Shown: in pieces, positions 45,730-59,665 of the stretch | Position numbering within the stretch: the stretch's first letter is position 1 | Layout of the letters: every line of letters begins with the position of its first letter | The notes under the pieces: model-generated | Seen by the model: the letters and a program-made list of their open reading frames with translations, nothing else | The model's database searches: none | What the model was told of the DNA's origin: nothing | Made by a program: the position numbers and the translations under genes | DNA from: Henckelia pumila | Lineage: Eukaryota; Streptophyta; Magnoliopsida; Lamiales; Gesneriaceae | Assembly: GCF_033568475.1 (NCBI RefSeq) | Contig: NC_133121.1 | Coordinates: 75,660,589-75,724,588, forward strand | Reading direction: 5' to 3' | DNA length: 64,000 nucleotides

Positions 45730-48281
45730 CTAGTTCTTCCTCTTCTTCGACTTGCGCTTTTTGGTTTCTGAGGATGACTTGGGTGGTAATTCAGGATCAT
45801 CCTCGTCTATCAAATGCGAATAATCTTCAAGGCTCGCGAAAGGAGACACTTCAGAAGTTTTGCGGGTTTTTCGTTTCTCTGTCTTTGGTTCAAAGCTCTC
45901 CTCGGAGATATTCCCATCATCTGCTTCACCAATGGCAACATCACTACCACCGTCCTCGGAACTAATTTCAGCATCCGCAATTTCTTCATTGGCAACATCC
46001 GAAGATAAGTTCATTTCGTCATCACTGGCATCCCCAATCAAGTCGTCATCATCATCCTCATTAGCAATTTTGTCCAAATCCTCATAGTCATAACCACCTT
46101 CCGTCTCCAAAGAAGGATTTCCAGAATCCAAGAGATGGTCAATCTCTTCATTTTCACTTTCATCCTCGTCTCCATCAACAACAAATATCTCTTCAGCAGC
46201 CTCGTCATCTTCTGTCTTCTTCTTTTTCTTTTTTGGTTTCTTCAAGGAGTTCATTTTGTTCAAATAGAACTTGTGGAAAACAACATCCTCAGGGGGCACA
46301 TCAGCTTCAGCAAGTGATATAATTTCTGCTCCAACCAACTGGTGGTTCATTTCAAGCTGGACGAGACAGGTGAGGTATAGATTATTGTGTCACCAAAAAA
46401 ATATCAACTTGCCATAAGTTAACAGAGGCATATCTAAAAGATCCACTCGCTACTATCGTCAAGCTTATCGGAAAGAAGAAAAACAACAATAATAGGGAAA
46501 AACCATAATCCAAATTGTCATATCTAAAAAATTCTACAATTAAAAATTCCTTTAAGAACACCATCTCCAACTTTTCAATAAGAAAATCCAATTTATCAAA
46601 ATTAGACTATTTCTTCTCTGAGATCCCCTTGTTTCTTTGATGATACGACGATATTAATTATAATTTTGTTAATAATAAAAAAATTTAAGATCTTTAATAA
46701 AAAACTAGTCGAGGGTAGTATAACTTTTATGTTTATTTATGATAAAACGGGCTTTCTAGTACAAAGAAACGGTAGAAAAGGCTTTTAGGCAAGTTTCCCA
46801 TATTAATACTTACTATCTGCACTTCTGCAGCATTATATATATTGATAAATTAGTTTCAGATGAGTAACTCGAAATAAAAGGCCATGAATAAGCGTTGACC
46901 ACATCACACACTAGAGATTGAATGTTAAATTACTAAAAAGATTAGTAGTAGAATTTTGATTTGATCATAAAAAGAGAATGAGAACATGTTAAAATTAGAT
47001 AATGACACTAATAACTGTGATTATTGCGAATGAATGAATAGGGCACACTGCACAGAATAGCTAACCTTCTTGGCAGGTTCAATCTGCGATGCACCATGCC
47101 ATGTATTTTGCCTTGGCTTCTTTTCCATGAACTTGTCCAGGAAAGCACCAAGTGAAAGGTCATTGAGCGGATTGCCATTATACACAATATTGACCCCAGA
47201 AAGAAGGGTTCTGGCCATTGCAGCAACTGACGGGTGCACGTGAGAGGCAAGTACCCTTAGCTCCCACCAGCCAACCAAATCCGCATTACTGTTGCTCGTG
47301 GAAGTTAAAAAATATAAGGATACACGAAGAAATGAAAAGATGACTAATCCAGATAAAATTGAAATAGAACACGATAAGTGACACAATAATGACAAATTAA
47401 TATCGGACAGGACAGAACTATACACATACTTGATCTTGTCCCCATTTTTCCTTACTTATGAAGGATAGCAGGCATCATTACTCATGAAAGATCCCATTTA
47501 GTCATTGAGGGACTTAAAACGCATGAACTCCCACAAGCAAACTTTCACAGAAAGTTCTAATTAAAACTTGGCACGCCACTAATCACTCAGTTTTACACAT
47601 GCATTAAAACCATTCAAGCTAAAAATGCACTAGAACCAAACAGCAAGTACATAAAAATTACCAATAAGTAGGTTCCCTGTGATGTGGGTTGTACCCACTG
47701 GGCAATGTCGGACTATCATTTAAACCATGAACTTTATGTGCTTCATTGCCTGACGTAAAATTAAATTTCTCCAGTTTTTCTAGACCACCTTTCCCAAGCA
47801 AATCATCCGATTCATTCAAACTGTCATATTCAGAACTAGAAGCCACAGAATCATCTTCATCGAGTGAAGCATCACTGTCACCAAGACATTCATTATCCGT
47901 TTGCACAACAGAGTCTTTTTTGTCTGTCTTATCCGGTTTATAATCGACACGGTTGTCATCATCTTCTTGAACGTCCTCAAAATGCTCAAGATCTTCATCA
48001 GCAACAGCAGTTTCATTTTGGAGCACCACCTTCCTGCACGAGGATTTCTAATTTCAACATCGAATAAGATCATTTTATTCGATCAACACTGAAAGATTAC
48101 TTCCTTTCTGAGGCAAGCTTACCAAAGAGGGGGGCGTGCTCTAAGGACTTCAGAGAGCATAAAAAGGCATGCACATGCATACTGAGGCGCCAGCTGAAGA
48201 CCAACCTACTTGGCAACAGTGGAGTCAATACTACTACTACTACTAATAATAATAATAATAATAATAATACTAATAATACTA

Positions 48282-48327
<46 letters not shown>

Positions 48328-51300
48328 AAAAAAACCATGACTGAATGTTATTGCGAATTTGATTTCAAGGTGCTGATAGCTTTTGAAGGCATGGAAAAAA
48401 GAAATGCAGCAATAATGCCAACATAATGTATTTTGCGTCTGGGTGTGAATCTCCATATCCACACAAAACAGCGGTTCAAGAACACAAATTTTGGATTGAC
48501 CAAGAATTGTATTGAAAGTGAAGTTAATTTCTGCCCTGACCTGTAACAATCGCTTTGAGAAAGCAGCGACTCGCTTCATATTAACATCATTCTTCATTGA
48601 CCTCAATAGAAGCCCAATAAACATTTCCTCCTGGAAAATTTAAAACAATACTTCACATAACACATACATAGAATGGTAAAGAGTATTGACTTAGGATGAG
48701 CTCATTATCATTTTTCAACTAAATTATATGCCATCCTCAAGAAAGGAAATGAAAATGGCAGAAGTAAATATCAAAGCGTGAATCATCAACCCAAAAGCCA
48801 GCTGCTATCAAGTGTTCTAAAGTTGCATGCATGCAACTGCTGTAGTTGCTTTCGCTTGGATGATCATGTAATACTGTTTATCAAGTGTGATAGGTAGTCG
48901 GTTTCTCAGAATAACTAAAAAGCACAAAACTCCGAAAAAAAATCATCCAGAGAGCTTTCCGGAATACAGAAAATTCCATGAGTGGAAATTGACTGGTTGC
49001 TTTCAGTTAAGAGTGAAATCACACAAAATAAAATATATAGCATAATACTATAAGGCAAATGATATAGAGACCTTGGAAGAATTCATTGAAGAGGGAAGCA
49101 GGAGTTTTGAGTACAAGGCACGATAATAACGATCACTGACTATCTGGTTTTTGGAAGAGATTTTGTCGAGAAGCATCAATGCTTGAACTCCAACATTAAA
49201 GTTTTTAGAATGAACCTGAAACCCAAAAATCAAATCTGCTGAGAGCCTGAGATTATTATATCGAATAAGGATAATAGTTAAAAATCAATTAACAGCTACC
49301 ACTTCAATAAATGATAATTCCTAACATCCTTAGGCATACCAGTTGAAACAATAGTGGTGCATGGACCTCGATCACATCATCAGTTTCATCACTGGAAACA
49401 AAAGGAAAAGCTCTATTGACACCCTGCAACAAAAGAATGGCGAGCTTGTAAAAACTTATCTGGAATTTCATGTGTAAAACTACTTTTACTTGGATTCTTT
49501 CAGTCAATGTCTGACAACATTTAGAGTTCAACTAGACAATTCAAAAGCCAGCAATGAATATTTAAAATCCGATATTAAAAAGAAACTTTATTCTGAAGTT
49601 CAGTCTTGAGCATCACCAATAGTTTACATAAACAGTCGTTCCACATGTAATTTTCCACGGTTTACAGATAATTATATTAGAGAAACAGCTTTTACTAACC
49701 GTTAATAAAGCTGACAATAAACGTGAATCCATCTCAACATGTGCATCTGACGACACTTTTGTTTTATCCATTTTCGAGGATATGGAAGTTTTCCTGTCTT
49801 CTTTGCCCTGCTTTGCCACAGGTGGAGCTGTACTAGCCTCAGAAATCAAAATCTGTTAACGTAGGATTAGAATTCTGTTAAAATCCACAAGTGAGAGAGA
49901 AGATTTAAAAGTCACCATAATTGTGTTACTCAGGCAGAATAGTCAGGATGACATTTGGATGAAATGCTGGTATAGAACCCATAAACATAAATAAATGGAC
50001 TGAAACTTCATAGAATCGATAAATCTTCTAGCAATACCTTAAAGAGAGCAAAATAAATATCTATCAACCGTTTTGCAGCTTTGGGACCATCTCCCTTGTG
50101 ACTCAACCGGATTTGACTTAAGAAGTTCACCTGTGCAACAATAGGAATCAAAATACAGACAAGGTTAACAACAAAATTGACGCGATAATGTTGACCAGCT
50201 AACTATTACAGAAACAGGGGGAAAAGGTTCAACAATGGATACAGGCAACAGAAAAGCAATACTTTAGACATCAAAAAATTGTTTGAAACAGATTACGCGT
50301 AGTATCTAGAGCAAAACTGCAAGACGTTTATTTGGAATAAGTTGCATGAAAACTTAAATCAACAGCTGAATAAGAATAGTGCTCGTGGTAGAATTAATTT
50401 TAAAATGAAATGAGAAACAAATCATAAAGAGTTAACAAGGATCATCTGAAGTAAGAAAATATGGTCTCTGTTTTGTTTGCCTCTGTTCTCCTTGAAATAA
50501 TTATGGCAGATTTTTCATGGCATCTTATTTCCCTTTCAAGGTCCATTTTACTTTTTTATTTTTTAGTTATAATCTCTCCATAAGTCAACATTCATGTCTT
50601 CTTCCTGATACATGTGCGCATAGCAGGTAACATCACTGTTGTTCCTCACCTTGTTTCAGTCATATAGCATAGAAATGAATAAGATTGAACCACATGGAGC
50701 GAGGATGACTCTATTAGAAACTCTCATTACTGTATGCTGCCAGGTTGAAGTGGACAATAGGAACGTAATTGAAATAATAGGCCAAAAAACACTTCAGATC
50801 ACACTGACCCTCAATACTAGTCATTTCAAATCTTTACAGGAGGAAATTTCGTTTCTAGGACCATTTATAATGATCAATATATGACAGACGCAAGATTCCA
50901 TGTGGTTGTGGATAGCATTCCAACAACATAATGCAACCCCAACCAGACAACACAACACATGAATACTGTTAAATCAATAGCAAACAGGTGAGGCAAAAAA
51001 ATAAAACTAAAACGTACAGCATGATATTTGGCTCGTAATCCTAGACGAGGCCGAAAAAGGAAATTATCCACTTCGTCAATCACAACTGCCTGCAAAAATT
51101 CACAGGAAATGAATTACCTTCAAAGTGAGGAAATTAGAAATACAATGGGATAAGCATATCAGATCAGTGCACTCTCTCTATTTTTTTTTTTATAAGAAAC
51201 ACAAATATTATTAATATAATATAGGAGTTACAATTTAGGTGGACCAGAGGTCCACAAAAACTCTAATGTCTCTCTAGTATTATGCTAACTCAAAATCAAT

Positions 51301-54300
51301 CTCCAATCCCTATACAAATCTAAGATTGAAAACGATTGGAAATCTGTTAAGATGTGTAACCAAGCTGCAACTCTCAGCTTTATCTTGTCCCAAATTTCCC
51401 CAATTGAACCTTCCTCGTCTTCAAATATCCTTCTGTTTCTTTCCAACCATACAAAATCCAGCAAACGCAATGAATTATGACTGCCCAAAGAATTCTCCCT
51501 CTTTTACCCAATGAACACCCCAAATCTGCTGCAAACATATCCTTCGTGGACTTCGGTGTAACCCACATCAATCCTAGTTCCCTCAACGCTAACCACCATA
51601 AGGACATCGTGTAAGGACAATGAACCAACAAATGGTCCTGAGTCTCTCCCGCTTGCTTGCATAGTACACACCAGTTTGGATTTAAATGACATTTCGGAAA
51701 CCTCCTTTGGATCACTTCACAAGTCGGCACTCTCTCTATTAAATAATAAGGTAGATAATAATGACTAATAAGAAAAGTGTAAAAAACATCAAGCTCGCAA
51801 AGGTCAAAGCCAAAGCGATGCCTCACCAATGATTTGTAAAAGAATCAAGAATCACACCTCAATGACTACTTAGAAAACACAGAGACTCATTCTTACACTA
51901 TGCACTTCCAAATAAACTATCTACTGTTTACTATTAACTCTACAGAAACCTAATCCAAAGCCTATCTATGTTTCTGACAATACATATGCTATAGAAGTTC
52001 ATTACACCAACTTACAGACAACCAAGTAACTTTATGTTATTCCTGAAAGTACCATAGATGGTTCAAATTGACCCAAAAGAACACAGAGGTTGAACAGATG
52101 CTAAATTCTCAGAAGTAGACCTGTGCCAATTCATTTAGTTTTACAAGTGAAAAGTTTGCAAAACAACAAAGCTAGACTATATTTATTAAATCCAAAGAAC
52201 AAATTGTAATAACGTTACAACCTCATAAGAATACCAAATTTTATTTTTTCAATAACAGTGTATCATTTGTTTGGGAACAATGGCTCCTTTGGAAACGGCG
52301 TTACCGAGTATCCTTACGCAGCATGACAGGGTAGGGACTAGCGAAAACAATAACCTCTCTGCATCAATCACTTAATGCAAGAGACAACATAAGCAATATG
52401 TATTAATTTTGTTCAAGAAAGAACTAAGATATTCATTAATCTAACCACTCAAATTTTAAGCTCGCTACACTAATATGGCTCCAAGAAAAAAGGGACAAAC
52501 TTAATGTATTGAGGTTACAAAAGTACCTTCATATTTGGATGGTCAGCTAAAAGATTTGCCAAGTGATAATCTGCATTTGATGCAACTTTGTTCTCAGGAT
52601 CTCCAAGCTGTAATCATGCCAAGGATAAGATCATAACCAAAATATTCATTAGACCTGCGTAATTGGATGAGAGAATAAGAAAGGGACCTTGTTCACCAAT
52701 GACGATAGTATACGGCGCTCCTCTTCTGATTTACTGCTCAGCAACGAATACATGGTCTAAAAACAATGGATCAGGCATGAGAACAAAGGAAAACTTCAAT
52801 AACTTTGTCTCCATTTAGTATGAGCACATAGATATTAGTCTCAAACTCGTCAAAAATTCATTAGGTCAAAACTGTTGTGTGTAGCAAAATTAAAGTCGTT
52901 TCTGTACCAAAAGATCTATATATTTTGTATAGTAAAGTAAAAGAGAAGGAAATAGCATGATTAGTTCATTATAATGCTTATTTATAAGTGTGTTGTCGTG
53001 CATTATTTTGTGCTATTTTTGAGTCGAATTTTCATGCATTTATTATGTCTTTAGAGTTGTTTCTGTTTAATTTATTTATTATTTCATGCATATGGTCTAC
53101 ATTTCACTTTTCCTGGTTTAAATGAAGGTACAATGAATAAATCAAGATTTTGGAGCAAGAGAAAAGCCACAATGAGGAATTACGAAGCAGCAATGGTCCA
53201 AAAATTATTTATGATTATAGAGAGATCCCAATTCGATCTCCACCGTTCAAAATGAAGTTCAAGATGCTTTGAAGCTGCTGTCCAAATTTCACTTGATCCA
53301 ACGGCTAGAACTCCGGATATGAATTTTTCAAAAATGTTGCGCGTTGGGACAAAATTGGTGCGCTCGAGTGGGATGTTTCTACTGCTCGAGCGCGACTTGT
53401 GCAAGAAAAAAGTCTGGAACAGAAGATTTGGCGCTCGAGCGGGGCTTTTCTACCGCTCGAGCGCGAAAAGACGAAATTTTAAAGAACGAGGCAGAAGTTT
53501 TGACGCTCGAGCGGGGCTTTTAGCCGCTCGAGCGCGATCGCGGGGAATAAAATTTTATTTTCTCGGACTCTTTTAAAAAGGAAACAAAGACCATGGATTC
53601 TCGGGCGTATTAATACAATATTTCCATCAGATTTGAGAGAGAATCAGATTTTTCACGCAGGAAAGGAACAAGGCGGCTAGGGCTTGGAGAGAATTGAAGA
53701 ACACTTCATTTTTTCTTCTTCTTTCTTCTTAGATTTTTGTTTTATGATTAAACTTTGTTTTGGAATCATGTTTCTGAATATGGAGTAAACGTTTCTTTAT
53801 CGATTGAGGCCGCGAGATTGGGCCGAGACTAATTTGTGTTGAACACGTGGATTAAGTTTGAGATTTTTGATTTATTTATATTATTGATTGTTGGATTTAT
53901 CATGTTTCGATTGTGAATGATATGACCAGTTATTTACTTGATTGTTAATTGATTCTGAGTCGAAAGATTAGGGATTGATGGTGTTCACTCCAAGTATTAA
54001 CATATGGTTAAACCGACTAGAAATATTATTCGGTTTCAGTAGGCGGTTTTAGGTGAAACTGAATTTTCATAGTTTTTAATGCGTTTGAGTTTGATTAGAA
54101 TTAATTAGAAATAATTAATCCGTCCAACTTGAATAATTTTGACAAATTCTAGAAATAGACTGTTAAACAGAATAGGAAAATTCACCGGGATCTAGATTTA
54201 ACTTAAATTTTAGATTGTGCCACGTGTTTGCATAAATTGTTCGGTACCTTTGTGTGTCTTGATCGATTTACTTCAATTGATTTTATAATCCAAAATCTAG

Positions 54301-56853
54301 CTGCGCATTTGTTTTAATTTAGTTATTGCTATTTATTTGATAGTCAAACTTTATTTGAGCAAATCAAATCTCTATTTATTGTTTAGTCTAGATTAAGTAG
54401 AAAAGATGAAATCTTGGTAATTAGCTTCGGTCTCCTTGGGACGATCCGGACTCATTCCGGTTATTATAATTTGACCTAGTACACTTGCTAGTATTTACTG
54501 AAAAAGTCGGTCACTTATATATGTTACTGTTAAAGACTTAAAAATTATGGACATGGACCTAACTCAACTCAAAAGCTATCTTCAGGAGAAGGATTGTCCA
54601 AGTCCATATATGAAACGCCCAGGAATTTTATCCCACCGTCGTGAAACAATTACACACCCCCTCAAACTCAGGAATGAACATCTAGAGCGTGGAGATATTA
54701 ACAGGTAGATCAACTATGGGTGGTCCAATACACAACGGCAAAAACTGGCTATGATATCATATTAAAGATTATGGACTTGGGTCTAACTCAAGTCCAAAAG
54801 CTACCCCGAGGAAGAGGTCCATATATGTAACTCCCAGGAATTTTATCCAACCGATATGGGACAATTACACACTAACAATTACAAATACTAGCAAATGCAT
54901 GTGAGCAATCAAGGATGCGTAAACCACAAAGAGTACAACAACAATTGCAATTCAAATGCCAACCTTCAGAGCCATGTTCTTGAGCTTGTCTAGAACATCA
55001 CGCGAAGCTTCCTCGAGGGCAAAAACAAAACGCCCATACCTGCAAATTAAAAAGCAAGTTTTATGAATCCAATAGAATCTATTCAACACAAAATCTTCCA
55101 ATTTCTATTGCCCCAAATTTTCATGACCTTATTTTACTATTTTACACCTCACTAATAAAATGAATCATCACAAGTATCTGTCTTGGAATGTAATGAGATG
55201 ATACCTTTCCTTTAAGCATTCCTCCCAATACCACAAAAGTAAAAGAGAGTAACCATCTTTTGTATCAGATAGGTGATTTAGGGGCCGCTGAAATAGTATC
55301 TTCAGCTTGCGATCTGGTAGTAAACTGGCAAAGTAATGGAGCCACAATCAAATAAACCATTAAGCCACCATATAATCGAATGAATGGTAAAGAGGATAAA
55401 GATGCGATTGTGTTTGTAAAACATACGTGGCCTAAACCGGGTACTGCATGTAATTTTTTATTGCACAGCAAACAAATACAAGGAGCTTAAGAAAGAAATT
55501 CTATAATAAATGCTACTTCTCAAGCCCCCATACTGTTTCTTTCAATGTTATTACAAAACATAATTTGGAAAAAAAATCATAAATGGACAATTTTTTCTAT
55601 TGAAAAAACGAGGGGGAGAAAAGAACAAATGCTTCCTCACCTAATAAATAATTCTTTCAACACTTCAAAGGCCGTTAATGCATGCCGTTTCCCAATTTTT
55701 GATGTCACCATCCCTGCACACATATTTATTTTTTTAAGATCGGGCAATGAACATTAGCCGAGTCATCATTAAATCGGAAAATAACAGATTTGCATGAAAA
55801 GCTAAACATTTGTAGCTGGATACTATGTTAGAGATGCCCCTAGTTGAATAATTTCTTATACATATCAACTTACATCTGAAACAAATAACCGGCTATACTA
55901 CCTTGAGGGACAGACCTGCATTATCACATGTTCTTCTCAGAACCGTCTAAAACATGAATTATACCCACAAAAATTGAATACTGATAAAAATGAAAAGTTA
56001 CAAAACAAACTACCCAAGGATTCAAAAAACAACCCTCTCCCCGCGAACACAAGGTTATATAGATATTCTCCAGTTCTAAATCCAACCTACTGTTCACCAC
56101 ATACCACATACATCATAGATCAACGAAAAAACAAAATCTTGTTTTTCAGATCAAAATTCTAACAGCCAATGTAAAGCAAAGGTTACCCAAAATCGTATCA
56201 ATTGATCTCAAATTCGCTACAGGATTATCCCCAACCATGACAGACAAGGCAGAAACCTTATCTGCAGCAGTCCCCGATCTTTGAGTCGCCACAAGCATCT
56301 TAATATCCCCACTTTTCCCCCTGGAGGAATCATAATCTCGGGTAAATTGCACCAACAGCCGTTCCCCCAACTCTTTCTTCTTCTCCACCAAAGTGTTCCA
56401 TTCCTCCGCACTATTGAACTCAGCTCTCTTATTATCGCCAATCACCTTTCCCTCCAGCTCAGCAGCATCATTATACCACACCCCCAACGCATTAGCCTTC
56501 ACCAACGGAAGCTTAGGGAGGTTCTTAAATCTTCTATCGTCCTCCCTAAACAAATTACTACCGTTTAAACCACTGTTTTGAGCGGGAGATTGCTCGGATT
56601 TGCGTCTAGGATATGATTTACTATCTTTGTTCCCAACTTTGCTACTATTCTTTTTCGGGGGCCTGTTTTGGTAGGAAACGTTGGGCGATTGAGTACGGGG
56701 TTTGAGTGGGCCTTTTTTGCGAAAGTCAGCGTCGTTGAAACCAGAGGAAGGGGCGCCGCTGGAAGGGAAGCCGAGGGATGAGGCAAATGATGCGACATCA
56801 GATTGAAGGGCGACTGCTTCCCCAAGGTTTTCCGATTTCTTACGAGCCGCCAT
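45730..56853 (-). CDS. SWA2: NOC1/CEBPZ-type ribosome assembly factor (SLOW WALKER2-like)
   Basis: Sixteen exons (minus): 56853-56187, 55713-55641, 55324-55205, 55039-54964, 52756-52688, 52607-52527, 51089-51018, 50130-50038, 49852-49700, 49423-49340, 49215-49072, 48630-48541, 48205-48123, 48033-47662, 47288-47066, 46356-45730. All introns are GT-AG; the total of 3027 nt gives 1008 aa. Motifs include FDDADF-like SGFNDADFRKKGP near residue 40, RSGTAADKVSALSVM near 200, AVVIDEVDNFLFRPRLGLRA (363-382) and the CBF/Mak21 domain from about 460 to 800 (GVNRAFPFVSSDETDDVIE; LLSGVNIVYNGNPLNDLSL). An acidic stretch lies at 607-690 and an acidic then lysine-rich tail after 830 (PKKKKKK; KKRKSKKRKN). The family acts in the nucleolus with NOC2 in early 60S assembly. 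The start MAARKKSENLGEAVALQSD is the first ATG of the leader exon. No break found. Confidence 0.94.
48231..48325. repeat. (AAT)n-(ATT)n palindromic microsatellite in NOC1 intron 12
   Basis: AAT units (to about 48294) run directly into ATT units (to 48325), so the two halves are complementary and could extrude as a long AT hairpin. It lies between exons 12 and 13. Confidence 0.88.
51183..51726 (-). mobile_element. 5'-truncated LINE in NOC1 intron 6
   Basis: Minus-orientation insert ending in a poly(A) run (T run at 51181-51191 on the plus strand) and flanked by GCACTCTCTCTATT at 51169-51182 and 51727-51740. The coding remnant, PTCEVIQRRFPKCHLNPNWC then CVLCKQAGETQDHLLVHC and WVTPKSTKDMF, is the zinc-binding domain at the end of plant LINE or non-LTR polyproteins. 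A frameshift near 51440 leads to LERNRRIFEDEEGS. Only the last approximately 540 bp of the element remain, as expected for target-primed insertion with 5' truncation. It lies in the sense direction of the gene but is removed with the intron. Confidence 0.88.
52982..54512 (+). mobile_element. Probable solo LTR in NOC1 intron 4
   Basis: About 1.5 kb without coding capacity. It resembles Athila/Tat LTRs by its TGTTGTCGTGCATTATTTTG start region (52991) and by the end region GACCTAGTACACTTGCTAGT (54471 and on) ending in GTCGGTCA. CTTAT occurs at 52977-52981 and 54513-54517 and could be the target duplication, but the left end does not start with TG, so the boundary is uncertain. No internal domain or second LTR, hence a solo LTR. 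Confidence 0.6.
53360..53535. repeat. Three GCGCTCGAGCG hairpins, 71-72 bp apart
   Basis: At 53360-53393, 53431-53464 and 53503-53535, arms GCGCTCGAG and CTCGAGCGC enclose a GGGATGTTTCTAC or GGGGCTTTTC loop. The third has A for the first G and a shorter loop. Each arm contains the XhoI-like CTCGAG palindrome. They lie inside the probable solo LTR. Confidence 0.9.
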
Positions 56854-56894
56854 TTGTTGCTGTGAACCTGAAAAGTAGCACTGTCGGGCGGAAG

Positions 56895-56922
56895 CGGTGG
56901 CGGTGGCGGTGGCGGTGGCGGT
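56895..56922. repeat. GGTGGC repeat in the NOC1 leader
   Basis: About five GGTGGC units (GCCACC on the NOC1 sense strand) 40-70 bp upstream of the NOC1 ATG at 56853, so probably in the 5' untranslated region. Confidence 0.8.
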
Positions 56923-56925
56923 GTA

Positions 56926-59132
56926 ACAACGATGAGGGTTTAGGGCTGGGGTTTAGCAATTTCAGATGGGCGAGCCGAAGAAATCACATCTCCATTCATT
57001 AGTTAAGCCCGTTAAGAAGAGGTAAAAGACCCGCGTGAGGTATTTAAGTCGCATAACACGTGGTGCATAAAATTTATAGAATAGAAGGTTTTGTTAGATA
57101 AGTATTTATAAAATGTTTTTATTAAAAAAATTAAAATATTTAAATAGGATAACACGTTTTTACAATTGAAAGCAGTGTGTTTTGTTTTTTATTATTGTTT
57201 TCAATTATAAAAATATTTAAAAAAAACATATCATTTGTTTTTTTGAAAACGATATTCGAAAAATATTTTTTTTAAAATATTATTTTAAAAACGTTTTACA
57301 AAAATCTTGTCTAAACGCACATCTAAGTTTTTTTTTAACTTATAAAACACTAAAATATTTTTAAAATATTTGTCCAAACGTATCCTATCATACTTAGAGA
57401 ACACTTTTAAAAAAATATTTTACAAATATCTTGTCCAAACATATATTTTAAGTTTTTCACTTGTAAAACAATGCAAGCGTTTCTTTTTAGGCAAAAACTC
57501 ATGTAAGACGTTATCACGAGTTGATTTTGTTGATACGAGTCTACTATTTGGGTTACTCGTGAGAAAATATTATTTGTTATGAGTAGGATTAACCCAAAGA
57601 TCTGTAAGACCGTCTCACAAATAACCTGTTTTTTTTTATATATATATAAAAGTACTCGGCTCCCCATCTCATTTTATCATTCTACTTTATCATGTCATAT
57701 TTGCTCAAACAAGAGACCGTCAAAGCTATGGTCTAATTTGTTGAGGTTGAGCCTGATACTTGGGAAGCTAGTCGATCTATCTCTCTTCCTTCATTTCTCC
57801 TCGTGTCGTGAGCCTTCTATCCTAAGAATTTAACTCAAGCTTTAGTTCTATCCTTAGAATTGGACTCAAGCTTTAGTTCTTGGTCATTGGGATTGGATTG
57901 GGATTAAGCATGTGAAATGGCTCAAGATAATTCATTTTATGGATGGAAGTGATCCATATAATGTAGCTAGAGTATGTCTCATTGATTTATACTTGTCGAC
58001 ATGGTCTATACTCTATACTTGCAATGAAAAATAATTATTTAAATAAAAAATTATATTTTTTCATGTGTCAGATATGTGTTTCACAAAATTGATATGTGAC
58101 ACCTACAAAGATTGAAAAACATGATGTTCTAACTGAAATTGACAACCAAGAATAGACATTTATCAATATATAATATAGACCTCACATATGAAAATAAATG
58201 TTCAACCTTAAATATACAATTGTGTATCGCCTGAACATAAAATCTTTCATGATATATATACAAACAATGTCGCGAAAAAATATTGGTAACACATAAAGAA
58301 GCTAAAATTAAGGAAATGGTCTGAAATGCATACAGATCATTTTCCAAGTGATGTCTTGCACGATTTTTTTATAGTAACTAGTGCACCAATGCACGTATCG
58401 TGTTTTATACAATTTTTTTTGTAATTAATTTATTTTATATTCAAATAAGATTAATATCATAAAAAAAATGAAACATGATACATCGGTACTGTAATTTTGA
58501 AAGTGATTTGTCAATGCTAGTGTCTATGTTATGTGCTTGATCCAAGAGCCCTTCTTTTTATGTTTGGTTGGAAAAAAAAAAAAAAAGGTGTTTGGATGCA
58601 CACTTCGGACCTTGAGGTAGAGGTTTTAAAATAGGTTAGGTTGTCCGCCTCCACCATACAAAATAGGTGGGTTAGGTTAACAATTTTTCAACACGCTTAA
58701 AGGTGAGCCGGCCCACCCCGCCCTTAGGTGAATTGTGGATTGGCCCCTAAAATCTGCCATATTTCACGTATGTTAGTTGGGTTGGCCCGCTTCGCCACTT
58801 AAAATATATAAGTTGAGTTGGATTGACGTTTTTCCCATCCACCTCTAGTATCAACGCACTACTCTAAACTCGGGAGAAAAAAAGAAAAAGCAAAAAGAGA
58901 GATAAAAATACAAATAGATAATTGAGTTGGAAGGTGGTGGCTTTCTTGGGTTTCTACTTTCTCCATCTGTCCTTCCAATGCAGTTCCCGGGGTTGCTTCT
59001 GTTACACACACTTCACCTGCCCCACACCACAATAATAAAACCCTATGGCTATCAGTGCCCACCTGGAAATTGAAGTTGGAGGAGAAAAAGTCACGCACCC
59101 ATCTGCATTTCATCCAATCACTTCAGCTTCAG
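56926..59132. other. Shared upstream region of divergent NOC1 and ABIL1
   Basis: About 2.2 kb without credible coding sequence. The left part (57060-57460) is T/A-rich with many AAATATTTTT runs. At 58371-58400 there is a GTAACTAGTGCACCAATGCACG palindrome-rich stretch. The right end (about 59040-59132) should be the ABIL1 first leader exon, which ends CTTCAG at 59132 before GTATTC. Confidence 0.6.
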
Positions 59133-59665
59133 GTATTCTTATTTGCTTTTGGTGATCTCATTTTCGGATCTGACGCTTCTGGGAATTACTTTATAGAGGA
59201 TATGGAATTAGGTGTAACTGAGACTTACTAAATCTTTTTTTTTTTTTTCTTTTCACATGAAGTATGATTAATTCGTTTAAACTTATTCAAGGTTCAAGAA
59301 ATTATGTCCGTTGTTTATTGGGTTGGGTTGTGTCACTTTCCAGATTACGTTTGTAGGAGTTTTGGTTTAAGTTTGATGATTCAATATAATGTTAGTTTGT
59401 GATCTTCAAGATTCTTAAACAACTTGGACCATAATAGTAGCCTTAATTTCTGAAATAAAGTAATAAATTTCCTGTCTTTTGTTACTGCATGCTTGGGAGT
59501 AATCTATGAATAATTAATTAGTCAATTTAATTATCTAATGGAATAACGTTGTTATAGATAATGCCTGATAAATGCGTTTCAGTATGAGTTCTATCAAGTA
59601 ATGATTGCTGTTTCGATGAACTTTCTAGTATTGTGAGTTTTTTTTTTTGGTTGTGTTTTAGTTCT

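Noticed and set aside
45711..46317. Plus-strand frames antisense to the last NOC1 exon
   Set aside because: They mirror the Asp/Glu- and Ser-rich codons of the NOC1 tail; serine-rich antisense frames are expected from such composition.
53319..53576. An 85-codon frame in NOC1 intron 4
   Set aside because: It is formed by the repeated GCGCTCGAGCG hairpins in the LTR-like insert; the ARAGLF repeats in its translation are the hairpin units.
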